Made by a program: the position numbers and the translations under genes. Of a stretch of DNA of 64,000 bases, positions 1 to 11,572 are shown piece by piece (positions within the stretch are counted from its first letter, which is position 1; each line of letters begins with the position of its first letter). The notes beneath the pieces are model-generated. The model saw only the letters and a program-made list of their open reading frames with translations. It did not search any database and was not told the origin of the DNA. This stretch comes from Cercophora sp. LCS_1 (Eukaryota; Ascomycota; Sordariomycetes; Sordariales; Lasiosphaeriaceae), in assembly GCA_036250225.1 (NCBI GenBank), contig JAPZLL010000011.1, positions 372,001 through 436,000 on the forward strand. Direction: 5' to 3'.

Positions 1-1
1 C

Positions 2-644
2 CAGACCGCCTACGAGCGCGTCCTGTCGCTCGACGCCGACGCCCTCCTCCTCAAGCCCATGGACGAGCTCTTCCTGCTACCTCCGGCGCCGGTCGCCATG
101 CCAAGGGCGTACTGGCTGTACCCCGAAAAGGAGATCCTCTCGTCGCAACTCATGCTCGTGACCCCTTCGGAGAAGGAATTCGCGCGCGTGATGAACGCAA
201 TCGACGCCGCAGGCAAGGATGAATACGACATGGAGATTGTGAATACCCTCTACCGCGACAGCGCGCTGGTGATTCCGCACAGGGGCTACGATTTGCTGAC
301 GAGGGAGTTTATGAATCCGCCCGACCAGCACGCTTGGTATTTGGGGAGTCCAGACGAGGAATGGGACCCGGTGGCGGTGTTGGAGGAGGCCAAGTTTTTG
401 CATTTTTCGGATTGGCCGGTCCCGAAGCCGTGGATGCCGAACGATGAGGAACTGAGGTTGGAACATCAGCCGGGGTGTTGGGAACGAGAGGGTGTCGAGA
501 GTTGTGCGGAGCGCGAGTTGTGGAATGGGTTTCGCGAGGCGTTTCGGGACAAGAGGGAGGTGAGTTATTGACCGCACGTGTGATGAGTGAAAAGTGAGAG
601 AATGCTGACGTTCGTAGCGGATTTGTGGGTTGAAGAGGCCGTGA
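2..644 (+). CDS. Glycosyltransferase family 8-type protein, 3' part
   Basis: This is the C-terminal half of a nucleotide-sugar-dependent glycosyltransferase of the GT8 / fungal N-acetylglucosaminyltransferase (GNT1-like) type; the 5' part lies outside the window. The frame is open from base 2. A DAD (DxD-type) metal and nucleotide-sugar motif appears at once (LSLDADALLLKPMDEL), followed by family-like blocks such as SSQLMLVTPSE, DMEIVNTLYRDSA, and KFLHFSDWPVPKPW near the end. The exon does not end at the in-frame TGA at 569-571. A good intron lies at 560-617 (GTGAGT donor, GCTGAC branch, TTCGTAG acceptor, phase 0), and the last exon 618-644 adds RICGLKRP, restoring the charged, Cys-containing tail usual in this family. 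Substrate cannot be told from sequence. It converges with the F-box gene. Confidence 0.85.
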
Positions 645-828
645 GGGAACGGTTCGTTGTTTGTGTTTGGATATATCTTTTCTTGTCTTGGGATTGATCT
701 TTGTTGTGCATAGCGAGGCGTACAGGCGTTTATCGAGCAGCGGGATGTTACCTGCTCATTGGAAACTGAAGAAATGAGACGACGAGTTGATAAAAGGGGA
801 TGTTTGCTCTAGCCCGGGAAATAACTAC

Positions 829-2775
829 TCATTGTCCATCTATGGAGGAATCCCCCTTGTAAAGTGGAAGGCTCCTCCATACCCACGGCCACGCAGTCGC
901 CCCGTTGCTTGGCCAGATACGATCCAGAATCTGAAGCCACTCTTCCGTTTCCTCATTCCACTCGATGCGGCTTCTGGCCGACAGGATGGGGGCATCGATC
1001 TCTCTGACGGTGATATCGCCACCCCACCGCTCAATACGCCACGACCGACGAAGCTCCACAGCAATATCGTTGACCACTTCAAACGCGAGATATGGCGCTG
1101 GACTGGTACGGACCTGTAACGTGTGCAGTGGTGCCTGGCCGCCTTGGACCTTGCATGATGAGACCTCGTCAAAGATTGCCTGTGCTAATGCCGCGTCTAT
1201 CCCGTTATTGACAAAGTAGTCGCGAAAGTAACCTTTCAGATAACCTTCAGAACCCCAACGGCCGCTGACAGGAGTGAGATCGAACTCGTCAAATGTGGGA
1301 TCCGTCTCTCTCACTGGCCAAAAACCCTCCAGGTCAGGGGAACGAGCAAACAACGTCAGCGCTAGACAACGGAGCCTAGGTAAACAGCGGCCAATCGTGC
1401 GGTAAACAGACGTCTCTCCCTCGTCTCCCTTGGAACGGACGATGGTAACGGCCAAGTCCTCCAACATTGGGCATTGTGTTCCAAGCTCTTCAACCTCGGT
1501 TGTGCCGACGGACCTACCTCGCACACAAAGGGTGCGGAGGCTCTGGCTCGAAACACTCACCCAGATTGAAGGCGACGTTGAGTCGAGGTAGATCAGAAAG
1601 AGACTAGTCAGGCTGGGAAGCTCGTTTGCGATCCACGACTCAAGACAATCCAGCTTGAGAAACGTATCAATCATAATGTTCAGCTTCGTGAGGGAGAGAA
1701 ACTTGTAGCGGAGTACCATGTACAAGAATAGTTGGTCCAACCTTCTGTCGTCGTGAGAGCTGATATCAAGAGTCAGGAGCGACGAAAAGTCAATGGTGTT
1801 TCCCCAACGGTCGATCTCCACTGGGCCGATTGGCCAAGATTCGTCGGAGACAAGCTTGAGCATCGTCAGCAACGTGAGAGGTGTGGCCTTCTTTTCGCCG
1901 ACAAGGGCCTTCCAACCAGGTGAGGGGTTTTCATCAACATGGCCCTCGAGGTTGTGACGGTTGACTTGCAGCTCCTTGAGATTGGGAGCCATCACGGCAA
2001 CGATACGCGGGGTGCTATCGACAAGGTGTCCATGCACGTTGGTGAAGACGTCAGTGTCTGTGGGCTTTCGCACCGACATCCTGACGCTGTGCAGGTTCGG
2101 CGACGTGACAAGGCGAAGCTCGTGGGCGTCAGGGTCACCGAGCCCGTTGAGGCTTCGCAGTCGAAATGCATTGATGAACAGCTTGCATTGCGGGAGGCCT
2201 TGATGCAGTGCCTCAAGAAGACATGGTGGAAACTGGCTCGTGCAGGAAAAGTGCAGCTCGGAGAGAAGTGGGAGTTGGCGCATGAGTGCTGCCAGGGGTT
2301 CCCAGCTGTTGTCTTGTCGATAGGCATCTCCCGGTCCATCGTTTTGGTCAGCAACGGGCTCCTTCAGATCGTAATACCCGATGAGATGGGTGCGACCATC
2401 GGCGTATATGTCGAATTGTTGGCTATTCTCTTCTGCCACTGCGTCGATGGCAGCGAATGGTACCGTATGGTTTTTGGGGTCGTTGGCTATGTGCCATTTT
2501 GGGGACACATCAGCAATGAAGAGTCGGCGCACATGACGGAACGCATCTTTGCGCTGGATCAGCTCGTGGCAGTTGCGAACTGGCACGGTGCGGCCAAACT
2601 TCGGGTTGACGGCAAGGTAGACAGTGTGGAACAGGAATTGGTGGCTGAGCGAGTGCAGATACCTATTGAGGGATGCGAGCGTCAGGATTGTTTCGTGGTT
2701 TGTTTCGTCCACAAGCTCGTAGATCTTCAAAAGAACCTCGGGAGGCAGGCCGTCCAGTTGCGGGGAAGAGCCCAT
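829..2775 (-). CDS. F-box domain protein
   Basis: A single-exon gene for 648 residues. The N-terminus (about residues 7-50: LDGLPPEVLLKIYELV, then LASLNRYLHSLSHQFLF) is a typical fungal F-box, the segment that binds Skp1 in SCF ubiquitin ligases. The remaining 600 residues contain scattered leucine-rich stretches (for example LPSLTSLFLIYLDS and LRTLCVRGRSV) that look like degenerate LRR-type repeats and would be the substrate-recognition part. The start at 2775 is the first ATG directly before the F-box. The target cannot be predicted; fungi carry many such rapidly diverging F-box genes. Confidence 0.85.
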   Translation of the reverse strand: MGSSPQLDGLPPEVLLKIYELVDETNHETILTLASLNRYLHSLSHQFLFHTVYLAVNPKFGRTVPVRNCHELIQRKDAFRHVRRLFIADVSPKWHIANDPKNHTVPFAAIDAVAEENSQQFDIYADGRTHLIGYYDLKEPVADQNDGPGDAYRQDNSWEPLAALMRQLPLLSELHFSCTSQFPPCLLEALHQGLPQCKLFINAFRLRSLNGLGDPDAHELRLVTSPNLHSVRMSVRKPTDTDVFTNVHGHLVDSTPRIVAVMAPNLKELQVNRHNLEGHVDENPSPGWKALVGEKKATPLTLLTMLKLVSDESWPIGPVEIDRWGNTIDFSSLLTLDISSHDDRRLDQLFLYMVLRYKFLSLTKLNIMIDTFLKLDCLESWIANELPSLTSLFLIYLDSTSPSIWVSVSSQSLRTLCVRGRSVGTTEVEELGTQCPMLEDLAVTIVRSKGDEGETSVYRTIGRCLPRLRCLALTLFARSPDLEGFWPVRETDPTFDEFDLTPVSGRWGSEGYLKGYFRDYFVNNGIDAALAQAIFDEVSSCKVQGGQAPLHTLQVRTSPAPYLAFEVVNDIAVELRRSWRIERWGGDITVREIDAPILSARSRIEWNEETEEWLQILDRIWPSNGATAWPWVWRSLPLYKGDSSIDGQ

Positions 2776-4489
2776 CTTTGCACCTTCTTAATGCGTTAGA
2801 GAGAAAGTGGGTTCACAATGTGAGTTGATGACGAGAAAAGGGCCTCTTCAAGCTCAAGGCAGGCAGGAGCCTAACGGGAAGCACGTGACAAGACGCTCGC
2901 TTCCTGCCATTCACACCTTCCTTCAAAAGAAACCAGCTACTGATACGCGGCGAGGAACTTGGTTGTGAAGATTTGGATAGGATTGTCAACATATTTTCAA
3001 TGCGCATTTGTCCAATCTACAGAAGACACTAATGCAAGACTGCAAACAACCGATCCATCCCTGTCACCGTTGACGGTTGTCAAAAGATGCAATGAGAGTG
3101 CGGCGTGGTACGGATATGTGGCAGCTGATAAATTGACCGAGATAATGGGCTCGTTGTCGTACTCTGGGGGTTGGTAAAATCCTCAGTTGCTTCGCCCTCG
3201 GCATCTACTGTATCAGTACCCAACGATCGCACCGGCATAGGCAGTTGAGCCTCAACACGATGGTTTCACATCGTGCACTTGATGATTTGGTTGCTATGAT
3301 TGAAGATCGAGGAAAACCAATGAATCATGGGAGTTTTTAAAGATAGAGCATGAATCATCTGCGGCCCTCGATTCCATTCCAGCAAAGACTTATTTCTTAC
3401 CATCCAACTCAGTGATGGAAGACATCTACAATGGAGGTTTAGCACTGGCGCTATCCCTCTCATATAAAGATCTACAGGTCTATCTACCTTATGAATGCCT
3501 CCAGGTATTGTCTTTGGGCTTCTTGTGTTACACCGAAATGCGTTCACTTTAACAAGTGTTACATGTTTTCTGAAGCTCCTACATGGTTTAATTTCCTCAA
3601 CGAGTCAACTGTTTGACATACTACCTACTGTTCTGTTTTGGCTTTATGGCTATTTCCAGCCAGAGTCACATGTCAGTCAGCACATGTGATGGGGTCTCAC
3701 TTTCTCGCATCCTGTCAAGCAGATGATTGCGAACCAATGCCGTCAATCCCACACCTGCCCAGCTCTCCCGGACCTATAAAACCAACCCATGGCACAATCT
3801 CACATGCAACGCGATCCTTGAAATGAGACGTCGTAACTCCTGAGCTGACGTGGGCTGATACTAATGCCACGGTTCGGAGGATGGAACCCGAGTCATCACC
3901 TCGACTTCAATTCCAGCAACAACACCAAAAGTGGGACACAGTCAGTAAAATCTCCGAATTTTAACACGTGAGAGAGACGCCAGCAACTTTGAGGTTGTTA
4001 CGTTGCGGTATATTTAAGGTTAAGTTAATTCCGGCGGCTCTTGGCTTGCTCCATTTTTGCCAGAGGTGGGAATTGATTAGGGCGCGGGTCAGTTGGAGTC
4101 CGTCGTAATGGTTCAGGCTCGCTAAAATGGGGGGTTGACACGATGGGGTTTTGGAGATCGTCTGTTTCATGTCACTCAGACTCTCAGAAGGGTTTTGCTT
4201 GAGACGACGTTTCTATTCATAAACACCACACCTGTTTTCGGAGGTGGTAGTTGCTATAATTCGGCAAACGCGATCCGGTGTGTTGGACAAGTGGCTTGGA
4301 AGAAGGAGGAGGGCAGTGCCGCAGATCTGGAATCCTGCGCGGGCTTCGGGATTGGTTTGCGAAGAGGGGCGCGCACATTGACTGCGCCATGACTATGCCT
4401 GGTTCGTCTCCTTGCGCTGAGTGAATACACAGACGTAACGAAACACTAGGTTCGACTTTCGTGGATCAATGGCAAATCGCATAGAAACG

Positions 4490-4497
4490 TGACGTCA
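4490..4497. promoter_or_regulatory. Perfect CRE palindrome TGACGTCA
   Basis: TGACGTCA is the consensus site of ATF/CREB-type bZIP factors (fungal Atf1/AtfA). It lies in gene-poor sequence 2.3 kb from the nearest start codon, so its role is unclear. A second perfect copy is at 22344-22351. Confidence 0.35.
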
Positions 4498-6674
4498 CGC
4501 GTCAGTCATAATGTTTGCGGTGCGGATTTGCAAGCTGAAGGGCGGCTGGTTTGGGTGGGATGATGTGCTGTTAGTCTCACCGCCGGTGAGCCAACACGTG
4601 CATGACCTGCCACTCCAACAAGACAACAGCGAGACGCATTTGGTCCAACGACAGAAGGCTGCGTGGAAGACAGTTGTCTAACGGGCAAGGCCTTCCGGCG
4701 TGAGAGAAGCCACACGAGAAGAAACTCCGGGTCGCGAAAGCTGGTTCCGCTCGGGAGCCTCACGGCAATCGGGTCGGAATGCCGGCCAATCAGTCAAGCA
4801 GCCGCTGCGAAAGCGAGCATGAGTGTGGTCCTGAAAGTCATGAACGACCGGCTTTGCTGGCGCAGGAATTTGTGGGACACGGCTTTGACGAGTGGTCACA
4901 GCCCTGGCCGTCAGCCAAGTGTTGGGCTGGTTGGCTGGCTCACTGTTTTCATCGAAGTGTGGGCGACTTGGCATCGAGATGGCCCTCGATATTGGGATCG
5001 ACTGGGGTGGTGGTGGCCTGCTATTTTGAGCCAAAAAGGGAGGGGGGGAGGATCAGCAGTTGGCACGGTCTGTGGGTTTTGCGGGGGGTGGGATCTGGCG
5101 CCGGACAAGACCTGGCTGCCGGAATATCCTTGCGTCCCCAAATCTCTCCAGGCTGCCGTCGCTAACAGAGGAGGAGCGAGCCTGCTCGTGTCTTTGCTGG
5201 CAAGTGCTGACATTCTGCATGGTTCTGTGGTAGTGAAGGTCGACAGCGGCAATGGGTCCTTCCATGTTGGTGGAATTAATTGACACGTCTGGAAGGGAAT
5301 GGCAGGAGGAAGGTGACATGGAGGGGTGGAGGGGAAGGAGCAGGGTGCGGGCCGTCGCTGATTCGCCCATTTGCTGTTCAGCTGGAAAACCGGCAGTGGG
5401 CAACACGAATTGGTGCAGGTGGAAATTGGACGATCCCCATGTCGCGCCTTTGCTTGCTCTCGGACTCGCCTCCTTTTTGATTTTGGGGCCCGTCCCGCCG
5501 GCGGCCGTGCGGCGCTTACCGCAAGTAAGCTTGCAATTTTATTCTTTTGCTTGCTTCGTAAAGCCGTGTTTCTTCCCCCTTTTTTCTCAAACCCAACTGC
5601 CAGCTGTCGAAACGCTAGAAACGGGGGAGCTGTCGGGGCGGTCGCCCTCTGCAGCGCGTCCACGACACTTTGCAGGCGCCTCTTTGCTGAGCGCCAGTGC
5701 CAGCGCGTCGGGGCTTGATCAGCCGTGCGAAGCCCGTCAGATGGCATGCTTCGGCTTGCTCCAACATCAGAATTGCCCAGCTCGAATTGGTTGTTTGAAA
5801 GTCCCCACCTTTCCAGTCTTGCACTTGTGCGTCTGCTCCGCTGCAATGCTCAGGTCGCCGCAAATCAGGGCGCCGCTTCGGCCCGAGGGGCGAGACACAC
5901 ACCGCAGCGTGCTGCTGTGACACTGCACTTCCGGTCTTCCACGGCGTCGAGCTCCGGCCTGTCAGAGCTGGTCGTAGGATTCCCCAGCCCGCCAAGCCCT
6001 CGAGGCCAAGGCTTGTTCGTTGCGGTCCCGGACTGGCGTGTGCAACAAAACGAATTACTAGTGTAATGAAAGAGGCACCAGCGGAGTGAACCAAGAATGG
6101 CGCATGGCGAGCGGTACAGTAAGGCTGAGATCCACAGCGAGGGCTGGTGGATCGCGATATTACCGGCTTGTCATACTGGGAGCTGTGATATTGCTGACCT
6201 TGCCAGCAAGCCAGACCGCTTGTCAACAGCGAGGTTCTTTCAGCTGGGCCTAGAAGCGCGACCTGAGAACGAAAAGCAAAAAAGTCGGAGTCAATGGCGT
6301 GGGCGTCGGAGCTAAGCCGAATCTATTGGTACAGTGCATGCTTTTGCCAACGCCTCAGGTCGCCCCGGCCATGGCGGCCATCCTTGCGATCTCACTCATC
6401 CTGCCATTCCTGCAGCCGCCAGCGCCGGGCCAGGCTGGGCGACCATTGACACCCCCCGGTCCGCAGCGCCCAGGACCCTTGTCGCATGCGGCTACCCAAG
6501 CCAAGCACCCACGCACCCAAGCAACCAGAGTTGAGTTGGGGAAGGGCCGGGTGATGAGGAGGGTGGTGGCTGTGGTAGTGTGCGCTGCCCCTGTCGTGCC
6601 AGGTGAAATGAGCGGCGCTCGAAAAGCGCGAAGCAGGAAGCTGACCACAACACAGACGCAGCCCTCGGCCCGCA

Positions 6675-6680
6675 TATAAG
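6675..6680 (+). promoter_or_regulatory. TATA box of the NTF2-like gene
   Basis: TATAAG lies about 160 bases upstream of the start codon. A pyrimidine-rich stretch and then an A-rich leader ending in CAAGATG follow, the usual layout of a strongly expressed fungal gene. Confidence 0.55.
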
Positions 6681-6837
6681 GCATCGCTGGCCCCCGTGCC
6701 AATTTGCGTTTCCCTCACCTCCCTCAGACGCGTTCTTCTCAGGCTTCCGTTTTTCTTAGAACTTTCAGCCAAGCTAGACCGGCTCAGACACTCGTTTATA
6801 CAACAAACCTAATACTCCCCTCAACCTAATAATCAAG

Positions 6838-7442
6838 ATGCTCTTCAAGTCGACCCTCGCCTTGGCCCTCGCGGCCGTCGCTGCTGCGACCCCGACCTAT
6901 GTCACCAAGAACGGCCTCAAGGTCCGCGCCGATGCCAAGAAGTGCTTGTGCCAGAGCGATGTCGATGCCCTGGTTGAGGCCTACGCCGGTGCCATCAACC
7001 ACTGGGATCCCAAGTACGCCGCCTCCCTGAGCGACGTCAGCTTCTACGACCGTTCCGAGTCGATCAACCAGATCGCCAACATCCCTGAGGGTTCCACCAT
7101 CTTCCCCGCCAAGGGTGCCTTCGTTGGCTACCAGAGCACCACCGTAAGTTTCTCTTCACCTCGGATCAATACCACCAACTAACGATGAATTAGCCCGACA
7201 ACCTCGAGACTCTTGAGGTTGACAAGGTCGGCCCCTGGAACTGCGACGAGATCACCGTCATCTGGTCCGCCAAGTTCACCAAGATCCCCAACGCCACTCC
7301 CCTCCTTACCCGTGGCATTGCTGTCCTCGGTGCCACCTACGAGGTCGACCAGTGGAAGATCAAGAGCATCGATGTCGAGTTCTCCTCCCTCCACTACCTC
7401 AAGAACATTGGCGGTTCTTACACCCTCCCCACCCGCCCTTAA
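6838..7442 (+). CDS. Small secreted NTF2-like domain protein
   Basis: Two exons, 6838-7143 and 7194-7442, with a 50-nt phase-0 intron (GTAAGT, CTAAC branch, TTAG), giving 184 residues. Residues 1-18 (MLFKSTLALALAAVAAAT) form a clear signal peptide. The mature part, with CLCQSDVDALVEAYAGAINHW, FYDRSESINQIANIP, VDKVGPWNCDEITVIWSAKF and WKIKSIDVEF, matches the fungal extracellular NTF2-like/SnoaL-fold family. That fold forms a cone-shaped pocket binding small hydrophobic ligands. Catalytic residues cannot be assigned. Three cysteines (two in CLC, one in WNC) may pair. A TATA box lies 160 bases upstream, and codons are strongly C-ending, suggesting high expression. Confidence 0.85.
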
Positions 7443-8910
7443 GCGGTCCGCCCTGATTGAGCGTCTCGTCACACGATCGTGGCATCACTCGCATCCGAGA
7501 CCCGTCAGCACCTAAAATCACGACAATTTGACGCCCCTTTGTTCCGTATATGACCAGCATGTGTGGTGGAAGGATCAGCCGACAGTTGGGACGGTTTTGG
7601 GGTTCGCTGATGGGAACGTGACACAAACCTCGGGATGTGTCACTGGGCTGAGGGTGTACAACGATTGTGTGTTCGGGATGACCTATGAGGATCGGTGTTT
7701 TGTAGAAGCATGTGGATGTGGTATAATTGCCTTCTAATGATGGTTGGTGCACTTCAATTGAACAAATTTATGGGGAGTTTTTGGACTTGCTGCAATTCCG
7801 ATTCGACTTGTGATCTCAATCCTGTGCAATCCCCTTCGAGAGCCATGTTTGCTGTTGCGGTATGTTTTTGTCTGTTCGCGAACTTTGTTTTGAGCGGTTT
7901 CGTTGATGGTGGTCACGTAAATCCCTCGTCCGCCGTGGGCGACTCGCAATTTCCCGGTAACCGCCAGGGGATCCCATCGACTGCGCCCCCGACATCCCCA
8001 ATTCGTCCTTGCCATGGACATTGTTTTACCCGTCCAAAAAAAAAAACCAGGCTTGTCTCTCTTTCTCTTTTCCCGGTTTCCTAAACTTTCGTTCCCGCCC
8101 TCTGACAGACAATGCACAAACCGTCTGCAGGTTCCCGTCCGCCTTGCGTGTCCCTCGCCGGAGTTCCGGAGCCGGGTGGGTACCCGCCGCATACGGCGTG
8201 TCGTGACACGACTGGTCCGTCAAATTGTGCTCCCTCGTAAATCAGAAAGGATTGACATTTTTTGGGTGGGAGGGAGCGGGGGGCGTGCACGTCTTGGTCA
8301 ATTGGTGTGGCTTGCGTCGGTGTTGGTGAGAGAGACCAGCCCGGACATGATGCATCTGGTCTGGATCGACATCCCAGAGGCGAGCTGAATCCCACCGCCA
8401 CTCCCACCACCGCTAACAGCACAGCGCGCAGTGGAAATGATGCGTCGCCAAACGCGAAACACCAAACGCACGGCCCCTTTCTCTCTCTCTCTCTCTCTCC
8501 TTTCGCCCTGTGTCAAAATGCTCACTAATAACCCTCACAACTTCGTATTAACATTTTGATTACTCGAGTATAGAATATTGTTGCAACCTGACGTGACAAC
8601 ATAAAACCGGTGTGGGTATCCAAATCCAGAGAAACCTGCCCATGACTCGACAGGCTGGATAACTGTGAAACAACCTCAACGATGGACGCCAAAAAAAAGG
8701 ACCAACGGTTCTCGACCCAGTGCTAAACCCAAGCGATGCGGGATATCATTGATGGACAAAAGAAAGAAAATAGTAAAACGGGCGACAATGCCAATCCAAA
8801 ACACCCATCCGATGCAACCAACCCAACCGCTGAAATGTTTTCCCATGTACGCGAATACAAAAAAGCATGTACAGCCGCCCCCCGTTTCATACAGTGCGTC
8901 ACCGATGAGC
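7443..8910. other. Intergenic region between convergent genes
   Basis: The 3' flanks of the NTF2-like gene and the coiled-coil gene. No credible coding exon was seen. It contains an A8-9 run near 8037 and a (CT)n microsatellite at 8480-8500. Confidence 0.55.
8480..8500. repeat. (TC)n microsatellite
   Basis: About ten uninterrupted TC dinucleotides in non-coding sequence. Confidence 0.9.
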
Positions 8911-11572
8911 TCATGGCTCCTCTAAAATCTCCCGCATCGCCTCTTGGATCTGACCTTGATTGTCAACCTTCACCTTGCTGGGCGCGCCTCTTCGCTGGTG
9001 GGTAGCCCAATATTCGTTGAAACCGGGAATCGTGCCCGGCTGGTTGATGCCCGGCGTCCGGAATGTTGCCATAGTTGTCAAGCTCCCGTATGAAGACTTC
9101 CCGCTCACAGATGCGGTGGGGCTCGATAAACTCGACGTTACGTGAGTCTCCGTTGTTGCGGAGAGTGTGGGCGATGCCACCGGGCTCGTGTCGGGTGATG
9201 GGTTCGCGGTTGTGGTACCTCCCCACGGCCGCCACGACACTATCCGCGTCAACGTGTTGGTGGGCTGTCGTGACGAGCTTCGGGTCCTACTGCCTCCAAC
9301 AGGGCCCGACACAGTTCGGCCACCCTGTCGCGTCTTTGGTATCGCGAGACCAGCCGCCAGATTGTCCCTGAGTAACGCGCTCCCCCGCTTCCCCTCTGCA
9401 TCACCCCTCGCAATGGTGGGGCGAGCCGTTACGGCGCTGACGTTTGTGCCCGCTGCAGTAAGGCCCAGGGGCTTCAATGTTAGCTGGCTCGGTCGAGTTT
9501 TTAGTGTGTGGATGTCCAATCCGTTTGAGAGGGACATGATGGACTCATGGGAGACAACCCGGCGCAGTCGCCGGGAGAAGAGGTCCGCGTGCTGGTTGTA
9601 ACTCTGTCCTTCTTCTTCTTCGTCATCGTCGTCGTTGCTTTCGGTCTCGATGGTGATATCATCGGCCAAAGGGGCTGCGCCTGTAAGGTCGGGTACATCA
9701 TCAGTTGTATATGCCGTCGTGCGCTCTTCGGCAGCCGCATCATTATGGAGGACCAAGTTCTTGAGCGGGTGGGGGTGTTGTTCAGACCGTGGTGGTGATG
9801 CGAGGATGGGAAATGGCCCTGGCGCAGCAATGTTTCGTGCAGAGACCTCTGATCCTTGTTTTTTGTGAGAGGTCCTCCAGGCCGGCGACATGGGGTCGAC
9901 GCTCGTTGTCGGAGAGGCTGGTAAGGATACGTCCATGATGTTGCGGTCAAAGACCGAGTTTCGTCGGTTGGAAAGGGGCGAGCTTGGCACTGAAGAGGGT
10001 GCAAAATCTGACTGGCTTTCCGAGACGACAGACCACCGTCCATTCGGGGCCATCGGTATCGTTGATGCCGACGTCCTTGCAGAATGCACGAATCCTCCCC
10101 GATGCGGCCACTGTTGCATTGTGTGAGGTACGGGTGTTGATGGTGCCGAAACATGTGGTGGGGTGAATGTTCCGGCTGTTATTCCTAGTCTCTTCTTCTT
10201 GGGCTTCTTCATTTCCGATTTGTGGGTGACATGGTAGTGATGGTGGATGTGGAACTCTTGTGTAAGTCTTGAGGAGGGCGGTCTTGGTGGTTCTTTTTGC
10301 TCGAGCTCGGCGCGAAGTGTGGGTGTTGAACTGACATCCTGGCTACCGACAGGCTGATGATACAGGAGCTGTTCTCTCAGCATTTGTATCTCATCGTTGG
10401 AGCTCACCAGCATCTCGCGCAGCTCGGCCATGCCTAGTTGGAGGTTGGCGTTGTCTTGGAGAAGATCGCGGACGAAGTGGGACACAACGCCTCCGCTGTT
10501 TTTGCTGTCCGTCATGGATTTGACGGCTGCCGCCCCTTTGAGCCTGCCAGCGGCTGTGTTGAGTTCTTTTTCCACAACACGTTGCCGCTCCATTCGGCCC
10601 ATGACCTCGACGTGCTTCTCCCGCTCCTCCCTGGCCTCCTTCTCCATGCGTTCTAATTGTTCTTGTAGATCGATAATGTTTCTCTCGGCTTGTCTCCATC
10701 TAAACATTGCGGTGCGCGCCTCTTCCTGTGTGTGAACGAGTGTGTTTTGCAATATGGCCTGTTCCTCTTCCAACATGGCGATCTGGCGCTCAAGACTGGC
10801 CGCCCTTTCCGCCGCATTTTCCAGCCGCCGAACCTCTCGGAGGGAATCGCGCAGGGTGGCCTCGAGGGACTCGATCTTTGTGTCGGCGTCTTTGACAGTC
10901 TCGTTGAGCTGGTCGAGTTCGTCTCGTAGACTCTGGCTCTCCTCGGTCGCAAGCTTGTTCTTGGTCTCCAGCTCGTTGTTCTCGTGTTCCAACTGCTCGA
11001 TCCGTGTGTTGAGTTCAGCGCGGTCGCGCTCGGCGGATGCCATGTAGGCCTCATGGCGGGCAAGGAGGGTCTGAAGTGCGAAGGTTAGCGAGGGAATGCA
11101 CTCGTCCCGCGAGGACTGGCTGCGCAGCCAGACATCTTGGACAGTCGCCATGGTTCATATTCAGATATGCTCTACAGGAAGGGCCGGTACAGGAACAAGA
11201 GCGAACTCTATGTTTGTATAAAACAACGGATTTAAGGAAAGAGTGGCCGAAGGTGACGGGGCGCAGTAAGTCACTGCAACACAAAGTGTGTTCCGCGGCC
11301 CCCATTCAAAGAAAGAACAACTAGTTGCAGCAAAGGAATGTAACCAGCACACATACCTGCCCCATTTTGGCAGCGGCATGGACATCGCGCTCGACGCTTA
11401 GGAGGACGGAACAGTTGTGTCTCAGAAACAAGCAGTCCTCCCTCCCACAGCAGCACCGCAGCTCAGTCGGGTGGATGGCGACAGCGCCACCAGCGCCGGT
11501 GCCTGTACCGATAGCTTCCATCTTGTCGTGCAGAATGTCGGCGTCCGCCGCGGCGGTTGAGACGTCTGCCAT
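8911..11572 (-). CDS. Large coiled-coil protein with N-terminal Cys cluster
   Basis: Two exons: 11572-11357 (72 codons) and 11070-8911, separated by a 286-nt phase-0 intron (GTATGT donor, TTCAG acceptor), giving 791 residues. The splice joins ...HAAAKMGQ to TLLARHEAYM..., which reads smoothly; the ATG at 11151 lies inside the intron. Exon 1 carries a compact Cys cluster (C40, C41, C42, C47, C54 in ELRCCCGREDC...RHNC) that could bind metal. Residues of about 75-290 form a long heptad-rich coiled coil ending in HFVRDLLQDNANLQLGM...REMLVSSNDEIQMLREQLLYHQP. The rest is Ser/Pro-rich and disordered, with an acidic patch (ESNDDDDEEEEG) and a conserved-looking end (RTPGINQPGTIPGFNEYW). It looks like a conserved but uncharacterised Pezizomycotina protein, possibly a cytoskeletal or membrane scaffold; no enzymatic domain was seen. 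Confidence 0.8.

Larger units (their letters stand above)
2776..6837. other. 4 kb gene-poor stretch
   Basis: No open frame here has recognisable domain content or plausible splice structure. The first half (about 2.95-4.2 kb) is AT-richer with many stops in all frames. The second half (4.5-6.8 kb) is GC-rich, and its long open frames are proline/serine/arginine-rich and unlike proteins. A perfect CRE palindrome lies at 4490-4497. The right end serves as promoter and leader of the secreted NTF2-like gene. Confidence 0.6.

Noticed and set aside
1939..2799. 286-codon open frame on the plus strand
   Set aside because: It is antisense to the F-box gene, has no domain character, and mirrors its codon pattern.
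4911..5846. 311-codon minus-strand open frame in the gene-poor stretch
   Set aside because: Pro/Ser/Arg-rich composition without domain, splice context or counterpart; typical of GC-rich non-coding DNA.
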